Of a stretch of DNA of 64,000 bases, positions 54,996 to 64,000 are shown in pieces. The notes beneath the pieces were generated by a model. The model worked only from the letters and a program-made list of their open reading frames with translations, was not told the DNA's origin and did no database searches. Position 1 is the stretch's first letter, and every line of letters starts with the position of its first letter. Made by a program: the position numbers and the translations under genes. Source of the stretch: Nocardioides guangzhouensis (GTDB lineage Bacteria > Actinomycetota > Actinomycetes > Propionibacteriales > Nocardioidaceae); the NCBI RefSeq assembly GCF_004519545.1, contig NZ_SDKM01000008.1:1-64000 (forward strand), written 5' to 3'.

Positions 54996-57215
54996 TCAGC
55001 CCTCGGCCAGCAGGACCTCCGTCAGCGCTGCGAGGAGCGTCGGCGGGAGGTCCAGCGCCTGCAGGGTGCTGACCGTGCGGGCGGCGGCGCCGTCGTCGCG
55101 CACGACGTCGAGCACGGTCGCCTTGAGGTCCAGTCCCGTCCGGGCCCGGTCGAGGATCGCGAAGACCTGGTCCTCGACCGCGTTCGGCCGCTTCGCGAAG
55201 ACCGTGACGTCGTAGCGGCGACCGACCGGGAGCGTCTCGGGGTCGCCCTCGACGTCGTGGACGGTGAGTCGCGCGGCGCCGTCGTCCCAGGTGAGCCGGG
55301 TCCGGGCCCAGCGGTCGTCGTCCCGGTCCTCGACCAGCGTGAACGCGCCGTCCGCGCCGGCGTACACCTGGACGTCGACGACCTCGGGCAGGTCGGTGCC
55401 CGCGACCGCGTCCGTCTCCGAGGCCAGCGGCAGCACGGTGCCGGCGCGCACCAGCACCGGGATCGAGTCGAGGTCACGGTGCAGCAGCAGGGTGCGCCCG
55501 CCGGTGTAGCGCAGGCCGGTGAACACGTCGACCCACTCGCCCTCGGGCAGCCAGGCCCGGACCCGGCCGAGGCCGGTGACCTCGTCGCGCGGGCTGGTGA
55601 TCGGGGCGACCAGCAGGTCGGGACCGAACATGAACTGGTTCGGCACGGTGTAGGCCTCGGCCTGCTCCGGGTGGTCGTAGTACATCGGCTGCACCAGCGG
55701 CTCGCCCTCGTGCGCGCGCACGTTCATGGTCGCGAGGTAGGGCAGCAGCCGGTGCCGCAGCCGCAGGAACTGCTTCATCACCCGCTCGGAGTCGCTCGAG
55801 TAGCGCCACGGCTCGCGGGTGTTGAACGGGTTCAGACCCGAGTGCAGCCGCAGGATCGGGGAGAAGGTGCCGAGCTGAACCCACCGGGTGGCCAGCTCGT
55901 CGTCCTTGTAGCCCTTGAAGTGACCGCCGACGTCGTGGCTCCACCAGCCGTACCCGACATTGGACGCGGTCGCGGTGAACCGGGGCTGGAATTCGAGCGA
56001 CTCCCAGGTGATGTGGGTGTCGCCGGAGAACCCCACGGGGTAGCGGTGGCTGCCGACGCCGGCGTACCGGGAGAACGTGAGCGGCCGGCGGCCGTCCCGG
56101 CCGGAGTCGAGGTAGTGGAAGTGGTTGAGCAGCCACAGCGGGTCGAGCCCGGGGATCCGGGTGACCCCGCCCTGCTGCCAGTCCAGCCACCAGAAGTCGA
56201 CGCCCTCGGCCTCGAGCGGGTGGTGCAGCTCCTCGAAGTAGGCCTCGAGGAAGTCGGGGTCGGTCGGGTCGAACACCACCGGCGTCTCGGTGTCCGGGTC
56301 GATGCCCATCCGCCTCGCGATCGCGGCGTACGCCGACTCGTGCGCGTGCACGCCCTCCGCCGGGTGGACGTTGAGCGCCACCGACAGCCCGCGCTCGTGC
56401 AGGGCGGCCAGGAAGCCGGCCGGGTCCGGGAAGAGCTCGTTGTTCCAGGTGTAGCCGGTCCAGCCGCTGCCGTACGCCGGGTCGATGTCGACGAGGTGCC
56501 AGTCCATGTCGATGACCCCCACGGAGAACGGCACGCCCTCCTCGCGGAACCGGTCGATCAGTCCGACGTACTCGTCGTCGGTATACGGGTGGTAGCGGCT
56601 CCACCAGTTGCCGAGCGCGTGCCGGGGGAGCAGCGGGGTGGGACCGGTGAGCGCGTACAGCGCCTTCAGTCCCTGCTTGTAGTCGCGGCCGTACGCGAAC
56701 ACGTAGAGGTCGAGGTTGCCCTCGGTGCGGGGCGCGATCCAGCCGTCGGCGTCGAGCAGGACGGTGTCGGAGTCGTCGACCATCGCGATCCCGTTGAACG
56801 CCAGGACGCCGCCCTCCAGGTCGATCTCGCCGTCGATGTCGTCGAGCGTGCGGGCGGTGCCGCCGAGGTTCGGGGTGTCCATCCCGAAGCGCCACAGGCT
56901 GTCGTGGGAGTGGAAGCCGCCCTTGGCCCGCACCGAGAGGCCGTGCGTGGTGAACGGGCCCTTGTCGTAGGTGAGCTCGAACCGGTCGGTGCCGACCACG
57001 AGCTGGTCGCCGGTGTCGGTCACGGCGTGCTCGACCGGCCCGTTGAACGCGCGGTCGAGCACGGTCTGCGACGCCCGGTCCTCGAACCGGCCGCTGGGGC
57101 TGTACTCGAGCCGGACCAGGCCGGCATCCAGGACGGAGATGCGGTAGTGGTCCCCGGCGATGACGTTCGCCGGGTCGGCGACGGGACGGGTGGGGATCCG
57201 GAAGTGCTCGTGCAC
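54996..57215 (-). CDS. GH31 alpha-glucosidase family hydrolase
   Basis: Protein of 739 residues. An N-terminal beta-sandwich (about 1-190) precedes the GH31 barrel (about 190-520) with the nucleophile aspartate in FWWLDWQQG (near 344) and the acid/base aspartate in GFSGDTH (near 397), followed by C-terminal beta domains. The enzyme should cleave alpha-glucosides or alpha-xylosides; no signal peptide is seen. GTG 57215 was chosen for its AAAGG site and because a -10-like TAGGGT (57255-57250) overlaps an earlier in-frame GTG at 57251. It is the last gene leftward before the permease. Confidence 0.9.
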   Translation of the reverse strand: MHEHFRIPTRPVADPANVIAGDHYRISVLDAGLVRLEYSPSGRFEDRASQTVLDRAFNGPVEHAVTDTGDQLVVGTDRFELTYDKGPFTTHGLSVRAKGGFHSHDSLWRFGMDTPNLGGTARTLDDIDGEIDLEGGVLAFNGIAMVDDSDTVLLDADGWIAPRTEGNLDLYVFAYGRDYKQGLKALYALTGPTPLLPRHALGNWWSRYHPYTDDEYVGLIDRFREEGVPFSVGVIDMDWHLVDIDPAYGSGWTGYTWNNELFPDPAGFLAALHERGLSVALNVHPAEGVHAHESAYAAIARRMGIDPDTETPVVFDPTDPDFLEAYFEELHHPLEAEGVDFWWLDWQQGGVTRIPGLDPLWLLNHFHYLDSGRDGRRPLTFSRYAGVGSHRYPVGFSGDTHITWESLEFQPRFTATASNVGYGWWSHDVGGHFKGYKDDELATRWVQLGTFSPILRLHSGLNPFNTREPWRYSSDSERVMKQFLRLRHRLLPYLATMNVRAHEGEPLVQPMYYDHPEQAEAYTVPNQFMFGPDLLVAPITSPRDEVTGLGRVRAWLPEGEWVDVFTGLRYTGGRTLLLHRDLDSIPVLVRAGTVLPLASETDAVAGTDLPEVVDVQVYAGADGAFTLVEDRDDDRWARTRLTWDDGAARLTVHDVEGDPETLPVGRRYDVTVFAKRPNAVEDQVFAILDRARTGLDLKATVLDVVRDDGAAARTVSTLQALDLPPTLLAALTEVLLAEG

Positions 57216-57264
57216 GGTCAGCCTTTCGGGGGCGAGGACGGCCGCGTCCACCCTAGGAGAGGGA

Positions 57265-57299
57265 GTGAGGGCGCGTCCTCATCGTGGACGTGCCCTCAC
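57265..57299. terminator. terminator hairpin between FAD dehydrogenase and GH31 genes
   Basis: GTGAGGGCGCGTCC (57265-57278) pairs with GGACGTGCCCTCAC (57286-57299), 14 bp with one G-T position and a 7-base loop. It ends the leftward FAD dehydrogenase transcript. Confidence 0.8.
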
Positions 57300-57315
57300 G
57301 GCTGCACGTGGGTGC

Positions 57316-58968
57316 TCAGCCGGACTGGCGGGCCACGGCCCGGCCGGCGACTCGGCCCGAGAACAGGCAGCCGCCGAGGAAGGTGCCCTCCAGCGCGTTG
57401 TAGCCCATCATCCCGCCGCCGCCGAACCCGGCGACCTCGCCGGCGGCGTACAGGCCGGGGAACGGCGCGCCGTCGCTCCGCACGCACCGGGCGTCGAGAT
57501 CGGTCTCCAGCCCACCGAGGGTCTTGCGGGACAAGATGTTGAGCCGGACCGCGATCAGCGGGCCGGCCGCCGGGTCGAGCAGCTTGTGCGGGGTCGCGAC
57601 CCGGATCAGCCTGTCGCCGCGGTAGCGGCGGGCGGAGCGGATCGCCATCACCTGGGCGTCCTTGGTGAACGCATTGTCCATCTCCCGGTCGCGGGCCTCC
57701 ATCAGGCCGCGCAGGGAACCGACCTCGATGGCCGGCACCTCGTCGTCCGCGATCCGGTTCATCCCGGCCACCAGCTCGTCGAGGCCGTCCGCGACCACGA
57801 AGTCGTCACCGTGCTGCTTGAACGCCTCCACCGGACCCGGGGCGCCCTTCCTGACCCGGGAGAGCAGCAGCTTGACGTCCTTCCCGGTGAGGTCGGGGTT
57901 CTGCTCGGAGCCGGAGAGCGCGAACTCCTTCTCGATGATCTTCTGGGTGAGCACGAACCACGAGTAGTCGTAGCCGGTCCGTCGCAGGTGGCGGAGGGTT
58001 CCGAGGGTGTCGAAGCCCGGGAAGTACGGCGCGGGGAGCCGGTGGCCGGCCGCGTCCAGCCAGAGCGACGAGGGGCCGGGCAGGATCCGGATGCCGTGGT
58101 TCTCCCAGATCGGGTCCCAGTTGCGCAGGCCCTCGACGTAGTGCCACATCCGGTCGGGGTTGACCACGGAGGCGCCGGCGTCCTCGGTGATGGTCAGCAT
58201 CCGGCCGTCGACGTGGGCCGGGACACCGGCGACCATGCGTCGGGGCGGGGTGCCGAGGCGCTCCGGCCAGGCCTTGCGGACGAGGTCGAGGTCGCCGCCG
58301 ATGCCGCCGCTGGTGATCACGACGGGGCCACGGGCCTCGAAGTCGCCGACGACTGTGCGGCTGGTCGGCCGGCCGCGGTCGACGGTGGTCGGCTCGAGGA
58401 CGCTGCCGCGGACCCCGACAACGGCACCGTCGGCGACCAGCAGACCATCTACCCGGTGCCGGAACCCGAAGCGGATCCGGCCGGCGTCCGCGTGGGCCCG
58501 GACGCGGCGCTCGAACGGAGCCACCACGCCGGGGCCGGTGCCCCAGGTGAGGTGGAAGCGCGGAACGGAGTTGCCGTGGCCGGTGGCGGTGCCGTCGCCG
58601 CGCTCGGCCCAGCCGACCACCGGGAACAGCCGGTGACCCTGCTCGCGCAGCCAGGACCGCTTCTCCCCGGCGGCGAAGTCGAGGTAGGCCTCGGCCCAGG
58701 CCCGCGGCCAGCGATCCTCCTCGCGGTCGAACTGCGCCGACCCGAACCAGTCCTGGCGGGCCAGGTCCAGCGAGTCCCTGACTCCCATGCGGCGCTGCTC
58801 GGGGCTGTCCACGAGGAACAGGCCGCCGAGGCTCCAGAACGCCTGGCCGCCCAGGCTCTGCTCGCCCTCCTGGTCGAGCAGCAGGACCGACCGGCCGAGG
58901 TCGGCAGCCTCCGCCGCGGCCACCAGCCCGGCCAGTCCGGCCCCCACGACGATGACGTCGGCTTCCAT
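57316..58968 (-). CDS. FAD-binding dehydrogenase (KstD/fumarate-reductase-like family)
   Basis: Protein of 550 residues. The N-terminal VIVVGAGLAGLVAAAEAADLG is a dinucleotide-binding motif with an acidic residue after the second strand, and GLYAAGEVAGFGGGGMMGYNALEG closes the FAD site. It is related to 3-ketosteroid delta-1-dehydrogenases and similar flavoproteins; the substrate is not clear. GAGGAGGAG precedes the ATG at 58968. It lies 67 bases downstream of fadB, in the same direction, so it may share a fatty-acid or steroid-like catabolic context. Confidence 0.85.
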   Translation of the reverse strand: MEADVIVVGAGLAGLVAAAEAADLGRSVLLLDQEGEQSLGGQAFWSLGGLFLVDSPEQRRMGVRDSLDLARQDWFGSAQFDREEDRWPRAWAEAYLDFAAGEKRSWLREQGHRLFPVVGWAERGDGTATGHGNSVPRFHLTWGTGPGVVAPFERRVRAHADAGRIRFGFRHRVDGLLVADGAVVGVRGSVLEPTTVDRGRPTSRTVVGDFEARGPVVITSGGIGGDLDLVRKAWPERLGTPPRRMVAGVPAHVDGRMLTITEDAGASVVNPDRMWHYVEGLRNWDPIWENHGIRILPGPSSLWLDAAGHRLPAPYFPGFDTLGTLRHLRRTGYDYSWFVLTQKIIEKEFALSGSEQNPDLTGKDVKLLLSRVRKGAPGPVEAFKQHGDDFVVADGLDELVAGMNRIADDEVPAIEVGSLRGLMEARDREMDNAFTKDAQVMAIRSARRYRGDRLIRVATPHKLLDPAAGPLIAVRLNILSRKTLGGLETDLDARCVRSDGAPFPGLYAAGEVAGFGGGGMMGYNALEGTFLGGCLFSGRVAGRAVARQSG

Positions 58969-59035
58969 CGCTCCTCCTCGGCGTGCGACGGACGCTCGCC
59001 CTGCGCAGAGTCTCGCAGGGCGAGCGCCCGGTCGG

Positions 59036-61108
59036 TCAGTGGAACTTTCCCAGGCCCTCGCGCTCGAGGAGCATGGTGAGGCCGCCGTTCCAGAACGAGA
59101 ACCCGGCGCCCATGATCATGGCCAGGTCGAGGTCCTCCGGTCCGGTGACGACGCCCTCGTCGAGCATCAGGCGCGCCTCCTCGGCGAGCCCGGACAGCAC
59201 CCGCGTGCGGACCTCTGCGGCCGGCAGCTCGACCGGGTGAGCCGGCTTCTCCAGCAGCGCCTCGACCTCGGGGTCGACCGCGCCGTCCGGGCCGTAGTAG
59301 GAGCCCTTCCTCGCGGCCACGACCCGCTCCAGGGCGGGGGAGACGTAGAACCGGTCCGGGAAGGCGCGGTGCAGGGTCTCTACGTTGTGCAGCGCGATCG
59401 CAGGTCCTACCAGCGAAAGCAGCTGATAAGGCGGCATCGGGGCGACGCCGGCGAACGCGGCGTCCGCGACCGTGACCGGCGTGCCCTCGTCGACGATCCG
59501 GCCGACCTCGCCCATGAACCGGCCGAGCAGCCGGTTCACGATGAACGACGGGCTGTCCTTGACCAGGATGGTGGTCTTCTTCAGGGCCTTGCCGGTCGCG
59601 AACGCAGTGGCCAGCGTGGCGTCGTCGGTCTGCTCGCCCTTGACGATCTCCAGCAGCGGCATCACCGCGACCGGGTTGAAGAAGTGGAAGCCGACGACCC
59701 GCTCGGGATGCTCGAGGTCGGCGGCCATCTCCGTGATCGACAACGAGGAGGTGTTCGTGGCGAGGACCGCCTCGGGCGAGACCACCTTCTCGACGTCGGC
59801 GAAGACCTGCTTCTTCACCGACATCTCCTCGAAGACCGCCTCGATCACGAAGTCGGCGTCCGCGAACCCGTCGCTCTTCTCGACGGTGCCGGTGACCAGA
59901 GCCTTGAACCGGTTGGCCTTGTCGTGGCCGATCCGTCCCTTGAGCAGCAGCCTGTCGATCTCGTCGTGGACGTAGGACACGCCCTTGTCGACGCGCTCCT
60001 GGTCGAGGTCGGCGAGCACCACCGGCACCGCGAGGCGGCGCACGAACAGCAGGGCCAGCTGGCTGGCCATGAGACCGGCGCCGACGATGCCGACCTTGGT
60101 GACCGGCCGGGCCAGCGACCTGTCCGGGGCGCCGGCGGGACGCTTGGCGCGCTTCTGCACCAGGTCGAACGAGTAGAGGCTGGCGATCAGCTCCGGCGTC
60201 CGGCCGAGCGTCGTGAGCGCCTCGTCCTCGGCGGCGAAGCCCTCGTCCCGGGTTGCCGTCCTGGCCGCGGTGACCAGGTCGAGCGCGGTGTACGCCGCGG
60301 GGGCCGCGCCGCCGGTCTTCTGGTCGGCGATGGAGCGCCCCCTGGCGACGGCGGCGTCCCACGCCTCGCCGCGGTCCGGCTGGACCCGGTCGACGACGAC
60401 CTCGCCGTTCAGCACCGCGGCGGCCCACACCAGCGACTGCTCGAGGAAGTCCGCGCCCTCGAACACCGCGTCGGCCAGGCCGAACGCGTAGGCCTCGGCG
60501 CCCTTGAGGGTACGACCGTTGTCGAGCGGGTTCTCGAGGATCAGCCTGACGGCAGCCTCGGCACCGAGGAGGTTGGGCACCAGCCAGGCACCGCCCCAGC
60601 CGGGGACCAGCCCGAGCATGACCTCGGGCAGGCCCAGGGCCGCGGCCGAGTCGCACACGGTTCGGTACGTGCAGTGCAGGGCCACCTCGAGGCCGCCACC
60701 GAGCGCCAGCCCGTTGACGAAGCCGAACGACGGCTTGCCGCCCTCGCCGAGCTTGCGGAAGACCGCGTGGCCGAGCTCGGCGACGATCCGGACACCGTCC
60801 TCGCCCCCGCCGGCGATCGAGGTCAGGTCGGCGCCCGCGGCCAGGATGAACGGCTTGCCGGTCACCCCGAGGGCGGTGACCGACTCGTCCGCGAGCGCCT
60901 CGTCGATCGCACTGTTGAGCGAGATCAGGCCGCGCGGGCCGAACGTGTTCGGCTTCGTGTGGTCCTCGCCGTTGTCGAGGGTGATCAGGCCGAGGACGCC
61001 GGCGTCACCGGGCAGCGTGACCCGGCGCAGCTTCGCCTCGGTGACGCGCTCGGCGTCACTGGAGATCTCCTGGGCACGAGCCAGGAGCTCGTCGATCGTG
61101 CGCGTCAT
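59036..61108 (-). CDS. fadB: bifunctional enoyl-CoA hydratase / 3-hydroxyacyl-CoA dehydrogenase
   Basis: Protein of 690 residues. The N-terminal crotonase domain (about 1-300) has both catalytic glutamates, in GGGLEVAL and GLPEVMLGLVPGWGG. The C-terminal dehydrogenase part (about 350-690) has VGIVGAGLMASQ as its NAD motif and FEEMSVKKQVF. It carries out the hydration and oxidation steps of fatty-acid beta-oxidation. ATG 61108 overlaps the thiolase stop by one base (TGATG), so fadA-fadB is one coupled operon. Confidence 0.94.
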   Translation of the reverse strand: MTRTIDELLARAQEISSDAERVTEAKLRRVTLPGDAGVLGLITLDNGEDHTKPNTFGPRGLISLNSAIDEALADESVTALGVTGKPFILAAGADLTSIAGGGEDGVRIVAELGHAVFRKLGEGGKPSFGFVNGLALGGGLEVALHCTYRTVCDSAAALGLPEVMLGLVPGWGGAWLVPNLLGAEAAVRLILENPLDNGRTLKGAEAYAFGLADAVFEGADFLEQSLVWAAAVLNGEVVVDRVQPDRGEAWDAAVARGRSIADQKTGGAAPAAYTALDLVTAARTATRDEGFAAEDEALTTLGRTPELIASLYSFDLVQKRAKRPAGAPDRSLARPVTKVGIVGAGLMASQLALLFVRRLAVPVVLADLDQERVDKGVSYVHDEIDRLLLKGRIGHDKANRFKALVTGTVEKSDGFADADFVIEAVFEEMSVKKQVFADVEKVVSPEAVLATNTSSLSITEMAADLEHPERVVGFHFFNPVAVMPLLEIVKGEQTDDATLATAFATGKALKKTTILVKDSPSFIVNRLLGRFMGEVGRIVDEGTPVTVADAAFAGVAPMPPYQLLSLVGPAIALHNVETLHRAFPDRFYVSPALERVVAARKGSYYGPDGAVDPEVEALLEKPAHPVELPAAEVRTRVLSGLAEEARLMLDEGVVTGPEDLDLAMIMGAGFSFWNGGLTMLLEREGLGKFH

Positions 61109-62331
61109 CAGGCGGCACCTTCCTCGGTCGCAGCAGCGGTGGCGTCGGTCCAGCGGGGGTTCTCCCAGATCACGGTGCCGCCCATGCCGATGCCCACGCA
61201 CATGGTGGTCACGCCGTAGCGGACGTCCGGGCGCTCCTCGAAGCGGCGCGCCAGCTGGGTCATGAGGCGGACCCCGGAGGACGCCAGTGGGTGGCCCATC
61301 GCGATCGCGCCGCCGTAGGGGTTCACGCGCTCGTCGTCGTCGGCGATGCCGAAGTGCTCCAGGAACGCGAGCACCTGGACGGCGAACGCCTCGTTGACCT
61401 CGAACGCCCCGATGTCGTCGATGGTCAGGCCGGCCTGCTTCAGGGCCTTCTCGGTCGACGGGATCGGGCCGGCGCCCATCACCTCGGGCTCGACGCCCAC
61501 GAACGAGTAGGCGACCATCCGCATCTTCACCGGCAGCCCCAGCTCGCGGGCGGTCTCCTCGTCGGCCAGCAGGCAGGCGGTGGCGCCGTCGTTGATGCCG
61601 GCCGCGTTGCCCGCGGTCACCCGGCCGTGCGGCCGGAACGGGGTCTTGAGGGCGGCCAGCGACTCGGTGGTGGTCTCCGGGCGCATCGGCTCGTCGGAGA
61701 CGGCCAGGCCCCAGCCCTCCTCGGCCGAGCGGGTCGCCACCGGGACCAGGTCGGGCTGCACCAGCCCCGCGTCGTACGCCGCCTTCGTCTTCTGCTGGGA
61801 CCGGACCGCGTAGGCGTCGGCGCGCTCCTTGGTGATGGTCGGGTAGCGGTCGTGGAGGTTCTCCGCGGTGTTGCCCATCGAGAGCGCCTCGGGGTCGACC
61901 ACCTTCTCGGACATGATCCGCGGGTTGGGGTCGACGCCCTCGCCCATCGGGTGCCGGCCCATGTGCTCGACGCCGCCGGCGATGGCCACGTCGTAGGCGC
62001 CGAACGCGATGCCGGAGGCAGTGGTCGTGACCGCGGTCATCGCGCCCGCGCACATGCGGTCGATGGCGTAGCCGGGGACGGACTGGGGAAGGCCGGAGAG
62101 CAGGGCGGCGGTGCGGCCGATGGTCAGGCCCTGGTCGCCGATCTGGGTGGTGGCCGCGATCGCGACCTCGTCGACCTTCTCCCTGGGGAGGGACGGGTTG
62201 CGGCGCAGCAGCTCACGGATGCACTTGATGACCAGGTCGTCGGCTCGGGTCTCGGCGTACCGGCCCCTGGACTTGCCGAACGGGGTGCGTACGCCGTCGA
62301 CGAAGACGACGTCGCGCGACTGTCGGGACAA
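61108..62331 (-). CDS. fadA: acetyl-CoA acyltransferase (thiolase)
   Basis: Protein of about 407 residues that cleaves 3-ketoacyl-CoA in beta-oxidation. Active-site marks are DRMCAGAM (nucleophile cysteine), NEAFAVQ, GGAIAMGHP and CVGIGMGG. The TTG at 62331 is preferred because GAGGAG lies at ideal distance and it gives a typical SRQSRDVVFVDG N-terminus; the upstream ATG 62367 has no ribosome site and abuts an operator-like sequence. The downstream gene fadB overlaps it by one base. An alpha-beta trifunctional complex is likely. Confidence 0.93.
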   Translation of the reverse strand: MSRQSRDVVFVDGVRTPFGKSRGRYAETRADDLVIKCIRELLRRNPSLPREKVDEVAIAATTQIGDQGLTIGRTAALLSGLPQSVPGYAIDRMCAGAMTAVTTTASGIAFGAYDVAIAGGVEHMGRHPMGEGVDPNPRIMSEKVVDPEALSMGNTAENLHDRYPTITKERADAYAVRSQQKTKAAYDAGLVQPDLVPVATRSAEEGWGLAVSDEPMRPETTTESLAALKTPFRPHGRVTAGNAAGINDGATACLLADEETARELGLPVKMRMVAYSFVGVEPEVMGAGPIPSTEKALKQAGLTIDDIGAFEVNEAFAVQVLAFLEHFGIADDDERVNPYGGAIAMGHPLASSGVRLMTQLARRFEERPDVRYGVTTMCVGIGMGGTVIWENPRWTDATAAATEEGAA

Positions 62332-62368
62332 CAGCTTCTCCTCACGGGGTCGGGTTGCTGCCGTCATG

Positions 62369-62382
62369 TTACTCGGGGGTAA
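62369..62382. promoter_or_regulatory. inverted-repeat operator candidate upstream of fadA
   Basis: TTACTCGGGGGTAA: imperfect palindrome TTACxC-GG-GxGTAA in the divergent region between fadA and the PAC2 gene, a position typical for a fatty-acid regulator. Confidence 0.45.
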
Positions 62383-62504
62383 TCAATCTCGGCATGTGGT
62401 CCTCACCACCTCGCGACAGGCGGGAACAACGCCGGTCCCCGCGGCCGTTGTCCCATACGCTCGATACTGGGGAGCAGGACCCCGACCGACAGGAGTGGAG
62501 AAGC

Positions 62505-63416
62505 GTGGAGTTCGTGCACATCGTGGACGAGATGCCCGGGGACGCAGCCGGTGAGCCGCTGCCCCTGGTGATCGGCCTGCACGGATTCCTCGACGCCGGG
62601 AACGCCACCACGCTGGCCGTCGACCACCTCGCGGACCAGGGCAACGGCCCGGTCGTCGCGACGTTCGACGTCGACACCTTCCACGACTACCGCGCCCGCC
62701 GGCCGGCGATCTCGTTCGTGCGTGACCACTACGAGTCGTACGACCCGCCCCGGCTCAACGTCCGCCTCATGCGCGACAGCCTCGAGCACCCCTACCTGCT
62801 GCTCACCGGTCCCGAGCCCGACACCCGTTGGGAGGGCTTCGCCAAGGCGGTCCGCGAGGTCGTCGAGCGGCTCGACGTGCGCCTCGTCGCCTCGCTCGGC
62901 TCGGTGCCGATGGCGGTGCCCCACTCCCGCCCGGTCGCGCTGACCCAGCACGCCAACCGGGCGGAGCTGATGCTGCGCCAGAACGCCTGGCCGGGCGAGA
63001 TCCGGGTGCCGGCGTCCGCGCAGGCCCTGCTCGAGGTGCGGCTGGGGGAGACCGGCCACGACATGACCGGGTACGTCGCCCACGTGCCGCACTACCTCGC
63101 CCAGTTCGACTTCCCGCAGGCCGCGGTGGTCCTGCTCGAGGGCATCGAGGACTCCACGGGGCTGTCGTTCGACCTCGACGCGATCAAGGTCGCCGCGGAG
63201 GAGAAGAACCGCGAGATCGCGGCGTACCTCGAGGACAACCCGGACGTTGCGCAGGTGGTCGCCGGCCTGGAGCAGCAGTACGACACCTTCCTGCGCTCGG
63301 AGGAGTCCGGCAGCAGCCTGCTGGCCGAGGACGGCCCGCTGCCCACCGGCGACGAGATCGGGGAGCAGGTCGAACGGTTCCTGGCCGGCCTCGACGGCCC
63401 CGACAACCAGTCCTGA
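62505..63416 (+). CDS. PAC2 family protein
   Basis: Protein of 303 residues, a PAC2-domain protein (LPLVIGLHGFLDAGNATTLA, ATFDVDTFHDYRARRP, LLTGPEPDTRWEGFA). Relatives in eukaryotes are proteasome-assembly chaperones; actinobacterial members are of unknown function and could relate to the bacterial proteasome. AGGAG precedes GTG 62505. It starts divergently from fadA, and tesB follows it by 25 bases. Confidence 0.9.
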   Translation: MEFVHIVDEMPGDAAGEPLPLVIGLHGFLDAGNATTLAVDHLADQGNGPVVATFDVDTFHDYRARRPAISFVRDHYESYDPPRLNVRLMRDSLEHPYLLLTGPEPDTRWEGFAKAVREVVERLDVRLVASLGSVPMAVPHSRPVALTQHANRAELMLRQNAWPGEIRVPASAQALLEVRLGETGHDMTGYVAHVPHYLAQFDFPQAAVVLLEGIEDSTGLSFDLDAIKVAAEEKNREIAAYLEDNPDVAQVVAGLEQQYDTFLRSEESGSSLLAEDGPLPTGDEIGEQVERFLAGLDGPDNQS

Positions 63417-63441
63417 GACGCCTGCGCCCCAAGGAAGGTCC

Positions 63442-64000
63442 ATGCCCCGTTCCTCCGACGAGCTGGTCGACCTGCTCGACATCGAGGTCATCGACGACAA
63501 CCTCTTCCGCGGCCGCCAGCCCGACACCCGGCTCCAGCGGGTGTTCGGCGGCCAGGTGGCGGCCCAGGCGCTGATCGCCGGTGCCCGCACCACCCCCGAG
63601 GGGTTCTCGGTGCACTCGCTGCACTCCTACTTCCTCCGACCCGGCGACACCACGGTACCGATCGTCTACGACGTCGAGAACCTCCGCGACGGGCGCTCGT
63701 TCGCCACCCGGCGGGTGGTGGCCCGGCAGCACGGTCGGCCGATCTATCTCCAGTCGGTGAGCTTCCAGCGCGCCGAGGAAGGCTTCGACCACCAGGACGC
63801 GATGCCCGAGGTGGCCGGTCCGGACGGCGGGATCTCGCTCTCGGAGCTGTTCGCCCGGCGGGGCGGGTCCTCCGGCGCGTGGGAGCGCGAGTGGGCGGCG
63901 CTCGACGTTCGCTACCTCGGCAACTCCGCGGTCGGCGGCGTCGCCGAGGACGCCGCCCGCCCGGCCCGGGCCCAGCTGTGGAGCCGGGTCAGCGGCCGGC
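63442..64000 (+). CDS. tesB: acyl-CoA thioesterase II (3' part outside window)
   Basis: 186 residues are visible, frame open at base 64000. Two hot-dog domains are expected; the first has RVFGGQVAAQALIAG and FSVHSLHSYFLRPGDTT. The enzyme hydrolyses acyl-CoA to free fatty acid. AAGGAAGG precedes ATG 63442. It lies 25 bases after the PAC2 gene. The start fits the family. Confidence 0.92.
   Translation, partial: MPRSSDELVDLLDIEVIDDNLFRGRQPDTRLQRVFGGQVAAQALIAGARTTPEGFSVHSLHSYFLRPGDTTVPIVYDVENLRDGRSFATRRVVARQHGRPIYLQSVSFQRAEEGFDHQDAMPEVAGPDGGISLSELFARRGGSSGAWEREWAALDVRYLGNSAVGGVAEDAARPARAQLWSRVSGR

Noticed and set aside
54489-57542. Very long plus-strand frame opposite the GH31 gene
   Set aside because: Antisense shadow with low-complexity composition; runs across the permease end and terminator.

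Overview
The window is 64 kb of very GC-rich, densely packed DNA from a high-GC Gram-positive bacterium. Gene content fits the Propionibacteriales, most likely Nocardioides or a close relative. The evidence is a chain of actinobacterial core genes (sepH, DUF4193, DUF4235, DUF3093, dut, DUF3710, an OB-fold protein, DUF3159, a ceoB/ceoC-type TrkA pair, acnA, dxs), an F420-type enzyme, GTG/TTG starts, and a hairpin repeat of the GGTGGTTGAGG...CTCGAAACCACC type that I recall as abundant in Nocardioides. It looks like ordinary chromosome. I saw no rRNA, tRNA, CRISPR array, insertion sequence, prophage or transfer gene. About 65 protein genes are supported. Both ends cut a gene: an MFS exporter at 1 and an acyl-CoA thioesterase at 64000.

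Layout. 1-3.9 kb: parC, then lprG and a P55-like exporter, all leftward. 4.0-10.7 kb: a membrane protein, a GNAT/acyl-CoA-synthetase fusion, an MFS transporter, and DUF5998 with an alkaline-phosphatase-superfamily enzyme. 10.9-15.4 kb: a multicopper oxidase with a small membrane partner, and a secreted GH3 beta-glucosidase. 15.5-24.9 kb: an amino-acid permease, thymidine kinase, rhodanese, a two-domain fatty-acyl reductase, SepH, a TRIC channel, and a permease coupled to a universal stress protein. 25-28.5 kb: a sugar-lactone oxidase, an MFS transporter and a lipoprotein. 28.5-42 kb: ferrochelatase, inositol monophosphatase, the core actinobacterial block, the potassium module (two TrkA proteins divergent from a KimA-like permease), an rRNA methyltransferase and aconitase. 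42-48 kb: mostly small genes (VanZ, PAP2, YjbQ, a thiamine-binding protein, DUF3105, a two-gene unknown operon, GNAT, an SOS-box gene, a Ddn-like protein, NUDIX). 48-64 kb: dxs with a metallopeptidase lipoprotein, several small or membrane proteins, a permease, a GH31 glucosidase, an FAD dehydrogenase, fadB-fadA, a PAC2 protein and tesB.

How the genes work together. The clearest modules are lipid export (lprG-P55), potassium homeostasis (ceoB-ceoC and kimA), fatty-acid oxidation (fadA-fadB with a candidate operator at the 5' end), heme synthesis (ferrochelatase), and isoprenoid supply (dxs). Many start codons lie only 6-8 bases downstream of a TANNNT-like -10 box, which implies widespread leaderless transcription. 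The most distinctive regulated gene is the unknown 121-residue protein at 46441, which has a perfect LexA/SOS box and an apparently leaderless promoter. Intergenic regions carry several hairpin-forming repeats: a 44-bp tandem repeat at 7425, a 34-bp near-palindrome family at 10731, and others.
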